Position numbers and translations under genes: made by a program. A stretch of DNA of 64,000 nucleotides from the NCBI RefSeq assembly GCF_011745365.1, contig NW_024468921.1:1-64000 (forward strand), in the 5' to 3' direction. Shown one piece after another: positions 22,742-32,469 of this stretch. Origin of the DNA: Cryphonectria parasitica EP155 (lineage: Eukaryota > Ascomycota > Sordariomycetes > Diaporthales > Cryphonectriaceae). The notes under the pieces were generated by a model, which did not search any database, was not told where the DNA came from, and worked only from the letters and a program-made list of their open reading frames with translations. How positions within the stretch are numbered: position 1 is the stretch's first letter; every line of letters starts with the position of its first letter.

Positions 22742-25225
22742 ATGTCTTCTATTCAGTTTATTGCTGAACAGCTTCTATCTGGCTAAGGATAAAGCTGTTT
22801 GCTTTGTAATAAACGGAAAGCAGTGAATTACTTGAGTAGTTACTAAATAAGATAAATTGACTATTTCATTTATACTTGCAGCTAGCTATTCTTCTTCCTT
22901 CTTCAACCTCTTTACAATTATTTTTCTTAAGTATATACACACTCTTTTTCTTTCTTATTAACGCTGCTCCAAATCTGTATACTGATATTAGAGCAAATTA
23001 TTAACTGCTCTGCTTATATAATATTATCTTTCTTAACAGATCCTTAGGCTGAAGCTGCATTCTTTTCTATCTTTCTTTCTCAGTTAATACCCTCTCAGTT
23101 CCTTGATTTTATATCTTTGCAAATCCTTCTTGCAATTGCTTATCTTCTGATAAAGCTATTCTTCTCTTTTCACTTTTCTTTCAATTCAGCAGCAATAGCC
23201 GAATTCAAGTACTCTCTATTCTCATCTATTCAGCATAGCTGAGGAAACTGAATAATTAAGATTTACTGCTTTCGAACTATCTTTCCCAGAGCGCTATATC
23301 CAACTGAAGTAATTAAAAGTCATTCGCTCTACTTCAGTCTAAGGGATGAAGAAAATTATCTGGCAGCAGGATTTGTTAAGAAGTACTTTCCAGGATTATC
23401 CTCTTGCAAGTCGTACTTGCCTATAATCTTCAGCGCTAATTCTTCCAGATATCTTCTCGATATCTATAATCTGGTTGGATTCTTAGATGCAGAAGTTTCT
23501 CAAGATATTAGTTTGCAGTATACTGTAGCTGCCTTTTGTTATTACGCTCAGTATAATCAATAAGATATATTCTTGATAGAATGCTTTTATATTCTATCAA
23601 TAGCTCATCTATTTAGCTCTTCTGATATTCTTAATAAGCAGAATCTGCTTAAATATAAAGCTAGATAAAAGCATTTATAAGTTCTTCTCTCAGTTAATAC
23701 AGCAACTTCAGCTTATACTCTATCTTAGCTCAATATAAAGACTGAAAAAGGATTTTATATTGCTATATACAAATCCAACAATATTCTACTAGCTTATACA
23801 AGCAAGCATTATTTGAATAGTTAGCTCAGAAGTATTAAAGCTAATCAGGATTGGGATTTCGAGAATATTCCAACTATGCTGCTAGATAACGATTCGAATG
23901 CAGCTCTGCTTTATGTAATCGAACTGTTTCGCCTTCAAATTCTGAAATCTACTGATTTCTATCAATCATCTAGTAGCTATTCAGACTAGAAGCAAGCTCT
24001 CTATCTTAATTATAGAAAGATTGTACAAAATGTGAAAGAATGGAGTGCAGAGATGGCTATAATGAGCTTGCATTGCTAAGCTTTCTCCTATAAGCTGGGA
24101 TATAGTAATTATATGCGATATTCTAATTAGCTATTAAGAAGGAGTGCTTTATTTCAAAAATATAAGGCTGTATAAGTAGAAGCTGATAGGGTACTGAATA
24201 TAATCTATAAGCTGAATATTATCTTCTTCGTAGGAGGAGTTACAAACTTGCCTGAACTGTTTATTGAAAGCGATTTTGATAGAATGAGAAGAGATATATC
24301 AGCTTTTGCTCTGAAAGATTTCAGAGCGAGTAGAGCATCTAGCTTAGTTCTGTTAAAACAATAGTTCTGAGAGAGCATAGCTTCAGCTAGCCTGATCTTG
24401 CATTTATCAAGAGGATATAGTATCAGCTCAGAGTTAAGTTAACTCCTATCCGGAACTTCTACTAATCTTTACTTCTCTTTACCTTAAGGAATGCCTGTTG
24501 ATTCAGAACTGATAATCAATCTGTTAATGCAGCAAATAGCTAGGCTTGGATGTATTACTGAAGCTCTATTGCATCAGAGACTGAGAAGCAGTAATATCAT
24601 GCTTTTCAGTTTTTCTAATAGATCTTAGGAGCTTTGTATGCTTCTATGAAATAAGCTTTATAGCTTTAATCCTATTAGGCTCTCAGTGGATTCTCCGAAC
24701 TGAATAGAGTTCGATTATACTATCAAGATGGATATGTATGAAGCGGACTATAAAAGAATCTGTTGAATAAGAATGCAGAATCAGAAGAGAACTGCTGCTG
24801 CTGCTGCTGCTTAAGCAGAGTTTAAGAGCAGATGAGAATAGAGAAGAGATCAGTATTAGAATCTATCCAGATCGTACTTGTATTACAAATAGACTGAAGA
24901 TGAATACTAATACTTCTACATTGATTTAAATAATAGCTTAAGCAATAGAGAAAAGCATAAGGATTGAATTGGGAAGATGATTTGATTTGCAGTATTTCCT
25001 TTAGCAGTTTGCAATGAATTCTTTATTTCTTTACTTCATCTCTCTCTGATCAAACCTAGCATACCATTGGATTTGTTGCAACTTTGGAAGAAAGTTGCTA
25101 GGGAAGAACTGTTGTAGTAGCCAGAGTAGTAGTTCGTGGAATATGGAGTACAGTGGATCAAGGGTTCTCATACATATAAAGGATACTATTCACTTTTCAA
25201 ATTCTTTAGCTATAAGCAACAATGA
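22742..25225 (+). pseudogene. B cargo ORF 3, plus strand (about 828 codons, unrecognised)
   Basis: A single frame runs from ATG 22742 to TGA 25223, the last 116 bp lying inside the 3' LTR. Roughly 25-35 stops, nearly all consistent with Gln or Trp codons after transitions, interrupt about 2.5 kb with no frameshift needed. Visible segments: an N-terminal S-C-L-L-C-N-K-R-K; a hydrophobic/Phe-rich part at 22900-23180; F-P-G-L-S-S-C-K-S-Y near 23380; a middle region with E-N-I-P-T-M-L-L-D-N-D-S-N; F-V-G-G-V-T-N-L-P-E-L-F near 24230; an Arg-rich D-R-M-R-R-D-I-S; an Ala run at 24790; and a Glu/Tyr/Arg-rich C-terminus. The layout is not an envelope protein as far as I can see. Neither polymerase nor helicase motifs are visible. 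It is probably captured cargo or an additional element ORF. Confidence 0.55.
25097..25109 (+). promoter_or_regulatory. B polypurine tract
   Basis: AGGGAAGAA lies directly before the 3' LTR start (25110), in the expected place for the plus-strand primer. Confidence 0.7.
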
Positions 25226-25428
25226 AGCATTCTTTCTCTTCTTTTCAATTCTGAACTCTTTGGACAGGTCTAAGACAGGTTTTTCACTCTGTTCTTGTGC
25301 TCGTGTGGCCTTAGTTTGCTGTTCTCATCTGCACAGGCACGCTTGGGTTGCACGAGCTCTTGCCCATTGCTTCGGCAGCTGTTTGTCCCTTTTTCTTTCG
25401 AGGGCGACAGCGCCCTAGTTCTGGTTCA
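25110..25428 (+). repeat. B 3' LTR (319 bp)
   Basis: It runs from TGTTGTAGTAGCC to CTGGTTCA, with TATAAA at 25175-25180. It has the same length as the 5' LTR, and the visible differences are transitions. The second TTAG follows at 25429-25432. Confidence 0.95.
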
Positions 25429-25432
25429 TTAG

Positions 25433-25486
25433 CATAAACCCCTTCGTGTACTTAGGAATCTTCGGATTGCTGCAGTGCTCATTACA
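25433..25486 (+). repeat. A2 3' LTR, last 54 bp
   Basis: This continues the LTR cut at 13126 (CATAAACCCC...CATTACA). It is followed by the second TATAT duplication. Confidence 0.92.
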
Positions 25487-25491
25487 TATAT

Positions 25492-25721
25492 TCTACTCTT
25501 TAGTCCTATTAGTAGTATTGGTTATTAGATCTCTTGGATTATCTGAATAATCCAACTGATTCGGATTATCATGGATTAGCTACTGATTCATTCTGATCCT
25601 GTAATCCTAACCCTTGCTTATGTAAGCCTTAGTTTTTGAGATGTTGTATTCTTCTCTGTTTTTTCGAATAGTTGTTCCGGGTGTTCTGGCTGGTGATCTG
25701 CATGTTGGATGGGTCATAACA
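25492..25721 (-). repeat. A1 5' LTR, second part
   Basis: It resumes exactly where 8552 stops (CTTATATAT joined to TCTACTCTTTAG) and ends GGGTCATAACA. The two parts sum to 464 bp. Confidence 0.92.
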
Positions 25722-25726
25722 TTATA

Positions 25727-26162
25727 ACTCATCCAACATGCAGGTCATGAGCAAGCAAGGATCAGGTATCAGGAACCCAGCGCTCTAACCAAGCGCTGAC
25801 TACGCAATCCAGGGTTAGAGTTATAAGCATAACCAATCAGGATGAATAGCTTTGAATATGTGCTATTCAGAGCTAGCGGAATAGCTTGGATATATTGCTA
25901 TCCAACATATCCCTACTGAAGAGCAGAATATATAAAAATACATTCATTACTACTAGATAGACTATTAGAATATAGCTCTTTAGTAATCAATCTAAGTATT
26001 TATTTGTTGCATATTTGAATAGCTTCAAAAGCAAATGATTAGCACTTGCACGGATTACAGTACTCGTTCTGTATTTCAGTAGTTATCATTTCAATATCGC
26101 TCTTATTAGCATAAACTTCTTATATATATCAGAATCTTCGGATATTGCAATATATTATTATA
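25727..26162 (+). repeat. A3 5' LTR (less its first 7 nt)
   Basis: It follows the TTATA copy at 25722-25726 and ends in a mutated CATTACA (TATTATA). U3 contains GAATAGC (25844-25850)/GCTATTC (25862-25868) inverted repeats. Its R/U5 part differs from that of the 3' LTR. Confidence 0.85.
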
Positions 26163-26222
26163 TTTTAATTACTCTTGTTTAAGAATAGTTCAGTATTATT
26201 CCCTTGAGCAATACAGAATATA

Positions 26223-28790
26223 ATAGCTTCTCAAGAATCCTTCTTATCCTTATGCATCCCTACTCAGAAAGAACTGATTAATCAGATATACTAGCTTACT
26301 CAGCATATCCAGAATCTGTGCAATCAGCAGCAGGCTCAGAGCACTATCATTACTAACCAGCAAGCTCAGCTAGAGCAGCAAGCTCAACAAGCTTAGCAAG
26401 CATAGCTCATCTCTATAATCATCAATAATGCTAGAAAAATGTATAAGATGAACAAGCTTATTATATATAATAGCAATCAAAAGATACTGCATAGATTTCT
26501 TACTCATTGCAAGATATACTTCTTGCATTATATAATCCAGTTTACTAAGAAATCTGAGAAAGTTATTCTTATAGAAACTTATTTCGAAAAAAATATTCTT
26601 ATCTAATATAAGCCTTTTCTATATAATTATTTAGAGCATCAGAATAATTCCAATATATATACTCAGAATATCAAGAATATATTCAATTTCTTTGTAAGCT
26701 TCGAAAAAGCTTTCAAGAAAATCTTTAATAATTTTAACAAAGAATACATTACAGCTTAGCAGCTTATAAATTTTAAATAAACTAAGTTAGCTTCTGCTTA
26801 TATAATTAGATTTAAATAACTCTTAGTATAATTCTTATAGAAAGATAAAAATCTTATAGAGTACTATTATAAGGAATTTAAGAATAATATTAAAAATGAA
26901 ATCTTTAAACAGAATTAGCTAGAGAACTTTGCAATATTCTCGAACTAAACAATTCATATTAATAACTGTTTATACGAATAATGAATAAAGAAGTTTAAAA
27001 AGAAAAGAAGCTAAACTTGGAGATTTCTAGCTAATATGAGCAAGAAACTTCAATACAAGAACGAAGCTCAATATAGCAGCACAGCTCAGAGCAGTACTAC
27101 GCATTGAATCAGAACTAGGGCGCTGTTGCTCTCGAAAGAAAAAGGGATAAACAGCTGCTAAAGCAATGAGCAAGGGCTTGTGCAATCCAAGCATGCTTAT
27201 ACAGATGAGGATAGCAAACTAAGGCTATACGAGCACAAGAATAGAGTGAAAAACCTGTCTTAAATCTGTCCAAAGAATTCAAAATTGAAAAGAAGAGAAA
27301 AGAATGCTTGATTGTTGCTTATAGCTAAAGAATTTGAAAAGTGGATGATATCCTTTATATATATGAGAATCCTTTAACTCACTATACTTCATGTTCCACG
27401 GACTACCACCCTAGCTACCATAACAGCATGCTAATCTCATAAAGCTCAACACTGCTAATAAGCAGTATAGCAAGAAGAATAATATTACTTATTATAACTG
27501 CAATAAACAAAGGCATATCTTATATAATTGCTATCAATCCAGGAAAAGCAAATAGCAATCTGTTCAGAAAGAATGCTAAATAAATATTGCTTAACAACAA
27601 AAACCCAATCAACTAAGTAAAAACATTCTCTTGGAGCAAGTATTAAATCCTATCAATTATAAAAGTCTTAGCTGAATATTCTGCTATAATAACAATTGCT
27701 TAATATATCTCTCAAATAAGAAAAGCTTAGAATAGTTTTCTCAAAAATCTAAATACTGCAAGCAGATAGCAATAGAAGAATAAGAGCATATGCTTAATAC
27801 AACTGCAAATAATAATAATTCAAATTATTCTAATATTATTAAACAAAGTATTTAAATGCTGAAAATAGAACTTAGCAATAATATTCTTTATTATTTCTTA
27901 TTACTAATGCTAAGTATTATAACTAGAGATATGAATAAGAAATGATATTCTTTTAGCTATTAATATAAATATCTAGATAATATTGAAAATATTTCTCAGA
28001 TAATAAAAGAATCAAGCTAGAGCAAATAATCTAGCAATCTATCAGAGTCTTTTATAGATAGCAAATTTAATAGCTCTATAGAAGTTTGAAAAGAAAGATT
28101 TTCCTTTAGCATCAGATAGAATAAGAAGATAATATAGATTGAGTATCTTATTTATAGGATAGAATTAGAAGAGCTCTTTATCTGCATTTTCTTGCAAAAC
28201 ATCGAAATGCAATAGAATAAGAATTCTCGAATTAGCTTATTTTATAGCTTATATTATAAGCTAGCATGGATCTTCTGTACTTATTACAGTTATAGAGCAT
28301 ATTTCTTGAAGAAAGTATAATATAAATGATTTCTTATCAGAGAATCAGAATAAATCCTTTAAGCTATTAAAGCAGAAAAGCTTTGCTTTAGGAAAGTTCT
28401 TAATAGATAATATAATAATATATATATCGAACTACTAAACAACTGCTCTAGATAATATATAAATAAGAAAGTAGAATAGTAGTAATGCAAGATAATGCTC
28501 TGTATAATTTATATCAATAATAAGATTTGCAACTAGTATTGATAGAAAGATGATCAGAGATAATAATAATATGAGCAGAAGCAAGCTAAAAAGCTTGCTT
28601 AAGAAGCAGCTATGCAAGTATAAAAGGAGAATAAGCAATTCTCAAAGATTTCAAAAAGCTAGAATTGCTTATAAAGAGACTGCAGATAATCAGATCGAAA
28701 CAGTTTCTATATAAAGCTTCTAAAGCAAACTATACTTATATTAAACTCAATATATATATTTATAAATATAAGTATAGCATACTATTAGAT
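26223..28790 (+). pseudogene. gag: A3 gag, interrupted by a B-family solo LTR
   Basis: The ancestral start is ATA 26223-26225, followed by the same N-terminal residues as A2. The coding sequence is cut cleanly at 27104 by the solo LTR (27105-27425) and continues at 27430. The zinc knuckle is at about 27490-27530. It is heavily mutated, with stops throughout. Confidence 0.78.
27105..27425 (-). repeat. Solo LTR of family B (321 bp)
   Basis: It is the inverse of the B LTR, from TGAATCAGAACTAGGG to CCATAACA on the plus strand. It is flanked by a 4-bp duplication GCAT (27101-27104 and 27426-27429) and sits inside the A3 gag. It is the product of LTR-LTR recombination of a former full B element, and independently confirms the 4-bp target size of family B. 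Confidence 0.93.
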
Positions 28791-31173
28791 AGTAGCGCTT
28801 AAAGAAACTTTATATTTCTATATATTATTAATTAAGTATAACTACAATAAAAATAAAAGAAGTAATTATATATTCTCAGTATTATAAAAGAACAACTTAT
28901 TGCATACAACCAAGATATAATCAATATCAAGACTGATTATCTATTTATTTTAATTTAAGAATATATAATCAGAGTTTCCTTTGATATTACAGATATAATA
29001 TAGCATAAGTTGATTATAAAGCTTTCATAGCTTAAGAAGTATAATTCTCAAATTAATTAAACTATTAGCTAGATCTCATAAGAACAAGCTATATCCAGAA
29101 AGATAGTTGCAATTAATAGTATAGAATGGAATTCAGTTATTGAAGAATATTCGAGGAAAAAAGCTTCAAATGAATTCATATATATCTTCAGATTAGCAGA
29201 GCTAGCAGTTCAAGAAGAAGAATCTAGTACTAAGCGAATCCAAATAGTATTAGAATACTAACAGATTAGCATAATAATAGAAGCGAGATCCTCAGCAAGT
29301 TGATTTGCTCTGAAGCAATAAGGAAAAGCTTCAGAATGTGAATTGCAAGTTTACAAGAAAATCTTGAAACTAAGCTTTTAAACATTCAGTTTAGCTTAAA
29401 GTAACTACTTAAAGCTTCTGAAAGCGCTACTAATAACTAGCAAAAAGAAGCATGCTTAATAGTACTTATTATTCCTCCAAATAGCAGAAACAGAATATGA
29501 ATCAGAATCAGATATATTATAAGAATATTATAAATTTAAGAAATTATTCTAAGAAGAATTAAATATAGAATTATTAGAATATAGCTTATATAATTATAAG
29601 ATCTTATTATAAGAAGAAAAATAGCTTAAGTTTTTCCTTATTTATAAATTAAATAAAATATAACTCGAAATATTTAAGAAATATCTTAATAAGAATCTTA
29701 AAAAGAAATATATATAATTATTGCAATTATTAATAGAATATTCTATCTTATTTATATTTAAAAAGAATAGCAAGCTTAAGCTATATATTAATTATAAATA
29801 ACTTAATAATATTATAATTAAGAATTAATATCTATTACTATTTATTAAGAAATTATAAGATAGATTGTAAGAAGTATAATAATTTATAGCTCTAGATCTT
29901 AAGCATGAGAGCGAAATAAGGAATAATAATGCTTTACTAGTGCATGCATTCTAAGCAATCCTATTATCTAGCTTTAGAAGCTATTCCGAGATTGCAATAG
30001 CATAAATAACTGCGCTAAGCTGCGCAATCTTCGTAATCATGCTGCATCTGCACTGCGCTAGCGCTAGGGCAACCTTCATAATATCATATAACTTACTGGC
30101 AGAGGGAAACTTGGCTCTCTAGAGCGAGACATTTCAATAATAAGGACTAACTGATGAGAGAACTATTGATAAGTATGAAGGGATCTGTGGATTTGTGCAA
30201 GAGCAGCTCGGGCGTGTAGTTTCTGGGGATAGGAATCTGGAAGAGGGAGGATTCTGTTAGGGCTTGTATGCGTATAAAGGAAATAGGTAGCTCTTGCGAT
30301 CTCTGATAGCAGTTCAGAGCTGCTGCAAGAGCTTTGCTCTGAAGCAGCGCTCTCGTATAATGCTGCATAGCTATCAGGCTATTGTTATCTCATCTAGTCT
30401 AGGCTAATTGTATATATAAGAGAAAGGGGAATAACAGATCTAGCAGCGAAAAAGAGGAGGAGGGAGATAGGTTCAGTAGTCCCTTTGAATGGAAGCGTTA
30501 ACAGAGCAGCTTGGGAGCAGCTCACACCCCTTCACCTCACTTGTGTGCCCTTTTTACCCTGACATTACTATTCTTTATACTCTATAGATATAATTCAATA
30601 GCTTACTATAAAGTATTGCTAGAAGTAGATACAGAAGCTGCAGATAAGAGAATTAAGAAAATCAGAAAAGTTTAGAAAGAATTCTAATTAGAACTATAAT
30701 TCATTCAAGAACGAATAATACAGTATACAAACTCTAAAAGAATTAAGAAATTAATTCTATAAAAGAAAGATAAAGCTTATTTATTTCGAAAAAATATTAA
30801 AATAACTAGATCTAATAATAAACTTAATTATAAGAAGTTAGAATTATTCAAAATCTTGCAACAGATTTCTCTAATTAATTATGAATTAGTATTATCTTAT
30901 AGAATGAGAATATATCTAATATTTTATATCTTATTGCTAGAATTAGCAGCATAGAAAATGCTAATAAATAATACAGCAGAAATAGAAAGTAATAAACTAG
31001 AGTATGAGATTGAAAGAATTCTCAAGTATAAAGATATAAATAATATGCAAGAATATCTTATTAAGTAAAAAGAATATTCAGCAAGCAAGAATTCATAAAA
31101 ACTATAGGAAAATGTTGAAAATGCTTAGAAAAAGATAGCTGAGTATTAAAAAAGGAAAAAAACTAGCATTTAG
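28720..31173 (+). pseudogene. pol: A3 pol remnants either side of a family-C LTR
   Basis: The left part (28720-29903) has the protease motif near 28780-28800 (L-L-D-S-S-A, from Asp-Ser-Gly), the linker and the N-terminal part of RT. The right part (30565-31173) has the integrase C-terminus, a GPY/F-type module (about 30840-30950) and a chromodomain (about 30990-31100, with Y-L-I-K), ending in TAG 31171-31173. About 1.8 kb of RT, RNase H and integrase core is absent compared with A6. Confidence 0.78.
29906..30564. repeat. Family-C solo LTR-like insert (about 659 bp)
   Basis: This is a clearly less AT-rich, non-A, non-B segment bounded by TGAGAGCG and CCCTGACA. Read on the minus strand it starts TGTCAGGGTAAAAAGG and ends CGCTCTCA, a TG...CA LTR shape. 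The minus strand contains a TTATATATAC TATA-like stretch. No convincing protein frame is present (a 73-codon minus frame at 30147-30368 has no support). The flanks are not duplicated, and 1.8 kb of the host element is missing, so recombination between two inserts is likely. Assignment as an LTR rests on its ends and size only. Confidence 0.5.
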
Positions 31174-31310
31174 AACGATTATTCTGCTTTAGACCGAAAT
31201 CTAAAAGCTTTAGAAATCTTGCTTTTCAGAAAACTAGACCAGTTTATTACAAAATTCCTTATATCTACAGAATTTCAATCAAACCTTTCAAAAGAAGAAT
31301 TCCTAGCAGC
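31170..31310 (-). pseudogene. Antisense accessory ORF of A3, C-terminal part
   Basis: This is the 3' end of the frame that begins at 61388, separated from it by A4. The stop (31170-31172) overlaps the pol stop (31171-31173) by two bases. Conserved E-F-Q-S-N/F-D-W-N-S-type residues are recognisable. The N-terminal part is at 60890-61388. Confidence 0.5.
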
Positions 31311-31315
31311 AGTAG

Positions 31316-31762
31316 TGTAATGAGCACTGCAGCAATCCGAAGATTCCAAAGTACACAAAGAGGGTTTATGCTAACAAGAGCGGTATCAAAGTGTTAAGTC
31401 CTTGAATACGGAACCGTATAAGTTCTCAATAAGCGATGCAAGTATTCACTGCCTTTGGAGCTATCAGAGTAGAGAGTAATCTGATACTTAGATTAACAAC
31501 TAAAGAGCTATATACTGTATCTATCTAATAATAATGAATATATTCTTATATATCCGGCTCTTCAGTATAGCTCACCTTAGCTTACTACTGATTCAGATGA
31601 TTCAGGCTTACTGAATTATCTAATAATTCAGTAATCCATCCCTGTTATAACTCTAATCCTGAGTTGTATAATCAATGTTTAGTTAGAACGTTGGATTCTT
31701 GATATCTGGTTCTTATTACTTGTAATCTGTTTCGTAATCTGTATGTTGGATGGGTTATAATA
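31316..31762 (-). repeat. A4 3' LTR (447 bp)
   Basis: It runs from TGTAATGAGC to GGGTTATAATA, with a mutated terminal CA. The pair at 60438-60884 has the same length. Confidence 0.93.
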
Positions 31763-31827
31763 TCATCTCCCTTCTATTAGTTGTTGTTCTCAATAATCTT
31801 CTGTAAGTATTCTAGCAAGTTTTCTGT

Positions 31828-32469
31828 ATGCATGATCTTGCTTTCCTAATTGAGATGTTGAACAGAATTAACAAATCTTATATCTTCAAGCTTCATTCTC
31901 GAAAAACTGAGAAATGTAAAAGTCTCCTTTCCGCTATTCTTTAAAATCCTTTTATTATGCCTTCCTATTCTTTCTATAAGGATTGGGGCATTCTTTCCTA
32001 TTAGATTTCTTCTCTCGATTCTTTCTATTACGCTGAATGCATTCAGCTCAATTATTCCCAATGCAATGTTCAGAGCGTTAATCCCTCAGAACTGTACAAG
32101 ATTGCTATCTAGCATCAAGAGCTGAAGGATAAGTTGCAGGCTGCTAAGGAAAAGGTTCTTCGGTTGCATAAGCAGAAAAGGATGTGGTTTGAAAAGATGA
32201 TGCGCGCTGTCCGCTGCAGCATTAACAATGTGGAAGAGCTGGATTGCATCGAGGCGGAGGAGGCTGAAGAGGAATGTTGCTGCGCTGTTATCGCTGTGCA
32301 GGAGGCTGTGCTTAAGGAGTTAGCTGTAGCTGCTGAAGATTCTTTCTTCGAGGGTTTTAACTGAAATTCTGTGAATGTAGGGAATGCAGTAGTAGACTGA
32401 TCGAGTTTCCTAAAGAGTAAGATTTCTGAAGTTTCTGGGTTTCGATTCGGAGTGGAGCAATCGTTCTAG
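31828..32469 (+). pseudogene. Antisense accessory ORF of A4 (214 codons, nearly open)
   Basis: It has an intact ATG 65 bp inside the 3' LTR and a stop TAG at 32467-32469. In 214 codons only about five stops occur, all of Gln/Trp type, and there are no indels. From the N-terminus: H-D-L-A-F-L-I-E-M-L-N-R-I-N; a Ser/Lys-rich stretch; S-F-Y-K-D-W-G-I; a Cys-containing segment (Y-A-E-C-I-Q-L-N-Y-S-Q-C-N). An uninterrupted basic helix follows from 32134, with K-V-L-R-L-H-K-Q-K-R-M-W-F-E-K-M-M-R-A-V, then V-E-E-L-D-C-I-E and a Glu/Ala-rich part, and an acidic tail ending F-R-F-G. 32101-32364 is noticeably GC-richer than the flanks. From memory, the LLRLRKQ-plus-WFEKM layout recalls a class of abundant unnamed hypothetical proteins in fungal genomes. 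That is recollection, not a search result. Confidence 0.65.

Larger units (their letters stand above)
13127..25428 (+). mobile_element. B: 12.3-kb Gypsy-type LTR retrotransposon with three extra ORFs
   Basis: Two 319-bp LTRs (13127-13445 and 25110-25428) differ only by transitions. They flank an 11.66-kb interior and a 4-bp target duplication TTAG (13123-13126 and 25429-25432). The internal order is PBS, long leader, gag-protease, RT-RNase H-integrase in the -1 frame, then about 4 kb with one minus-strand and two plus-strand ORFs, a purine tract and the 3' LTR. It is the innermost layer of the A3>A1>A2>B nest and so the latest insertion on that branch. At 12.3 kb it is long for a fungal Gypsy element, and the excess is the post-integrase cargo. 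A solo LTR of the family lies at 27105-27425. Confidence 0.92.
8553..25486 (+). mobile_element. A2: internally deleted family-A element, plus strand, split by B
   Basis: The segments are 8553-13126 and 25433-25486. It is flanked by TATAT (8548-8552 and 25487-25491). Both LTRs are 459 bp. The internal region is only about 3.7 kb, against 6.5 kb in other copies. Sequence jumps at about 11975-11985 from just after the start of the RT region to the pol C-terminus/antisense ORF, removing RT, RNase H, integrase and chromodomain. It is therefore a non-autonomous deletion derivative. Its U3 has a block with TCACTGAG/CTCAGTGA inverted repeats that no other copy here shares. Confidence 0.9.
1318..25721 (-). 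mobile_element. A1: complete family-A chromovirus, minus strand, split by A2
   Basis: The segments are 1318-8552 and 25492-25721, 7465 bp in total. It is flanked by the 5-bp duplication TTATA (1313-1317 and 25722-25726), which equals nt 3-7 of the A3 5' LTR it entered. Both LTRs are 464 bp once A2 is removed. Internal length is about 6.54 kb, the same as A4-A7. All expected domains are present but interrupted by stops at ancestral Trp and Gln codons. The U3 block and the antisense ORF of this copy are of a type not shared by the other copies in the window. Confidence 0.9.

Noticed and set aside
24780..24812. Short GCT repeat (Ala run) near 24790
   Set aside because: It fits as a polyalanine run inside cargo ORF 3 and is too short to be called a separate microsatellite feature.
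28435..28638. Leu-rich antisense frame opposite late gag, also at 55284 and 58336
   Set aside because: Same reasoning: complement of a Lys/Glu/Gln-rich gag tail. There is no conserved start or end.
30147..30368. 73-codon minus-strand frame in the family-C insert
   Set aside because: Short, no recognisable motif, and located in a segment whose ends look like an LTR.
30589..31173. Possible host gene between the family-C insert and A4
   Set aside because: The sequence aligns to the integrase C-terminus and chromodomain of A6 (from about 51174) and is therefore part of A3.
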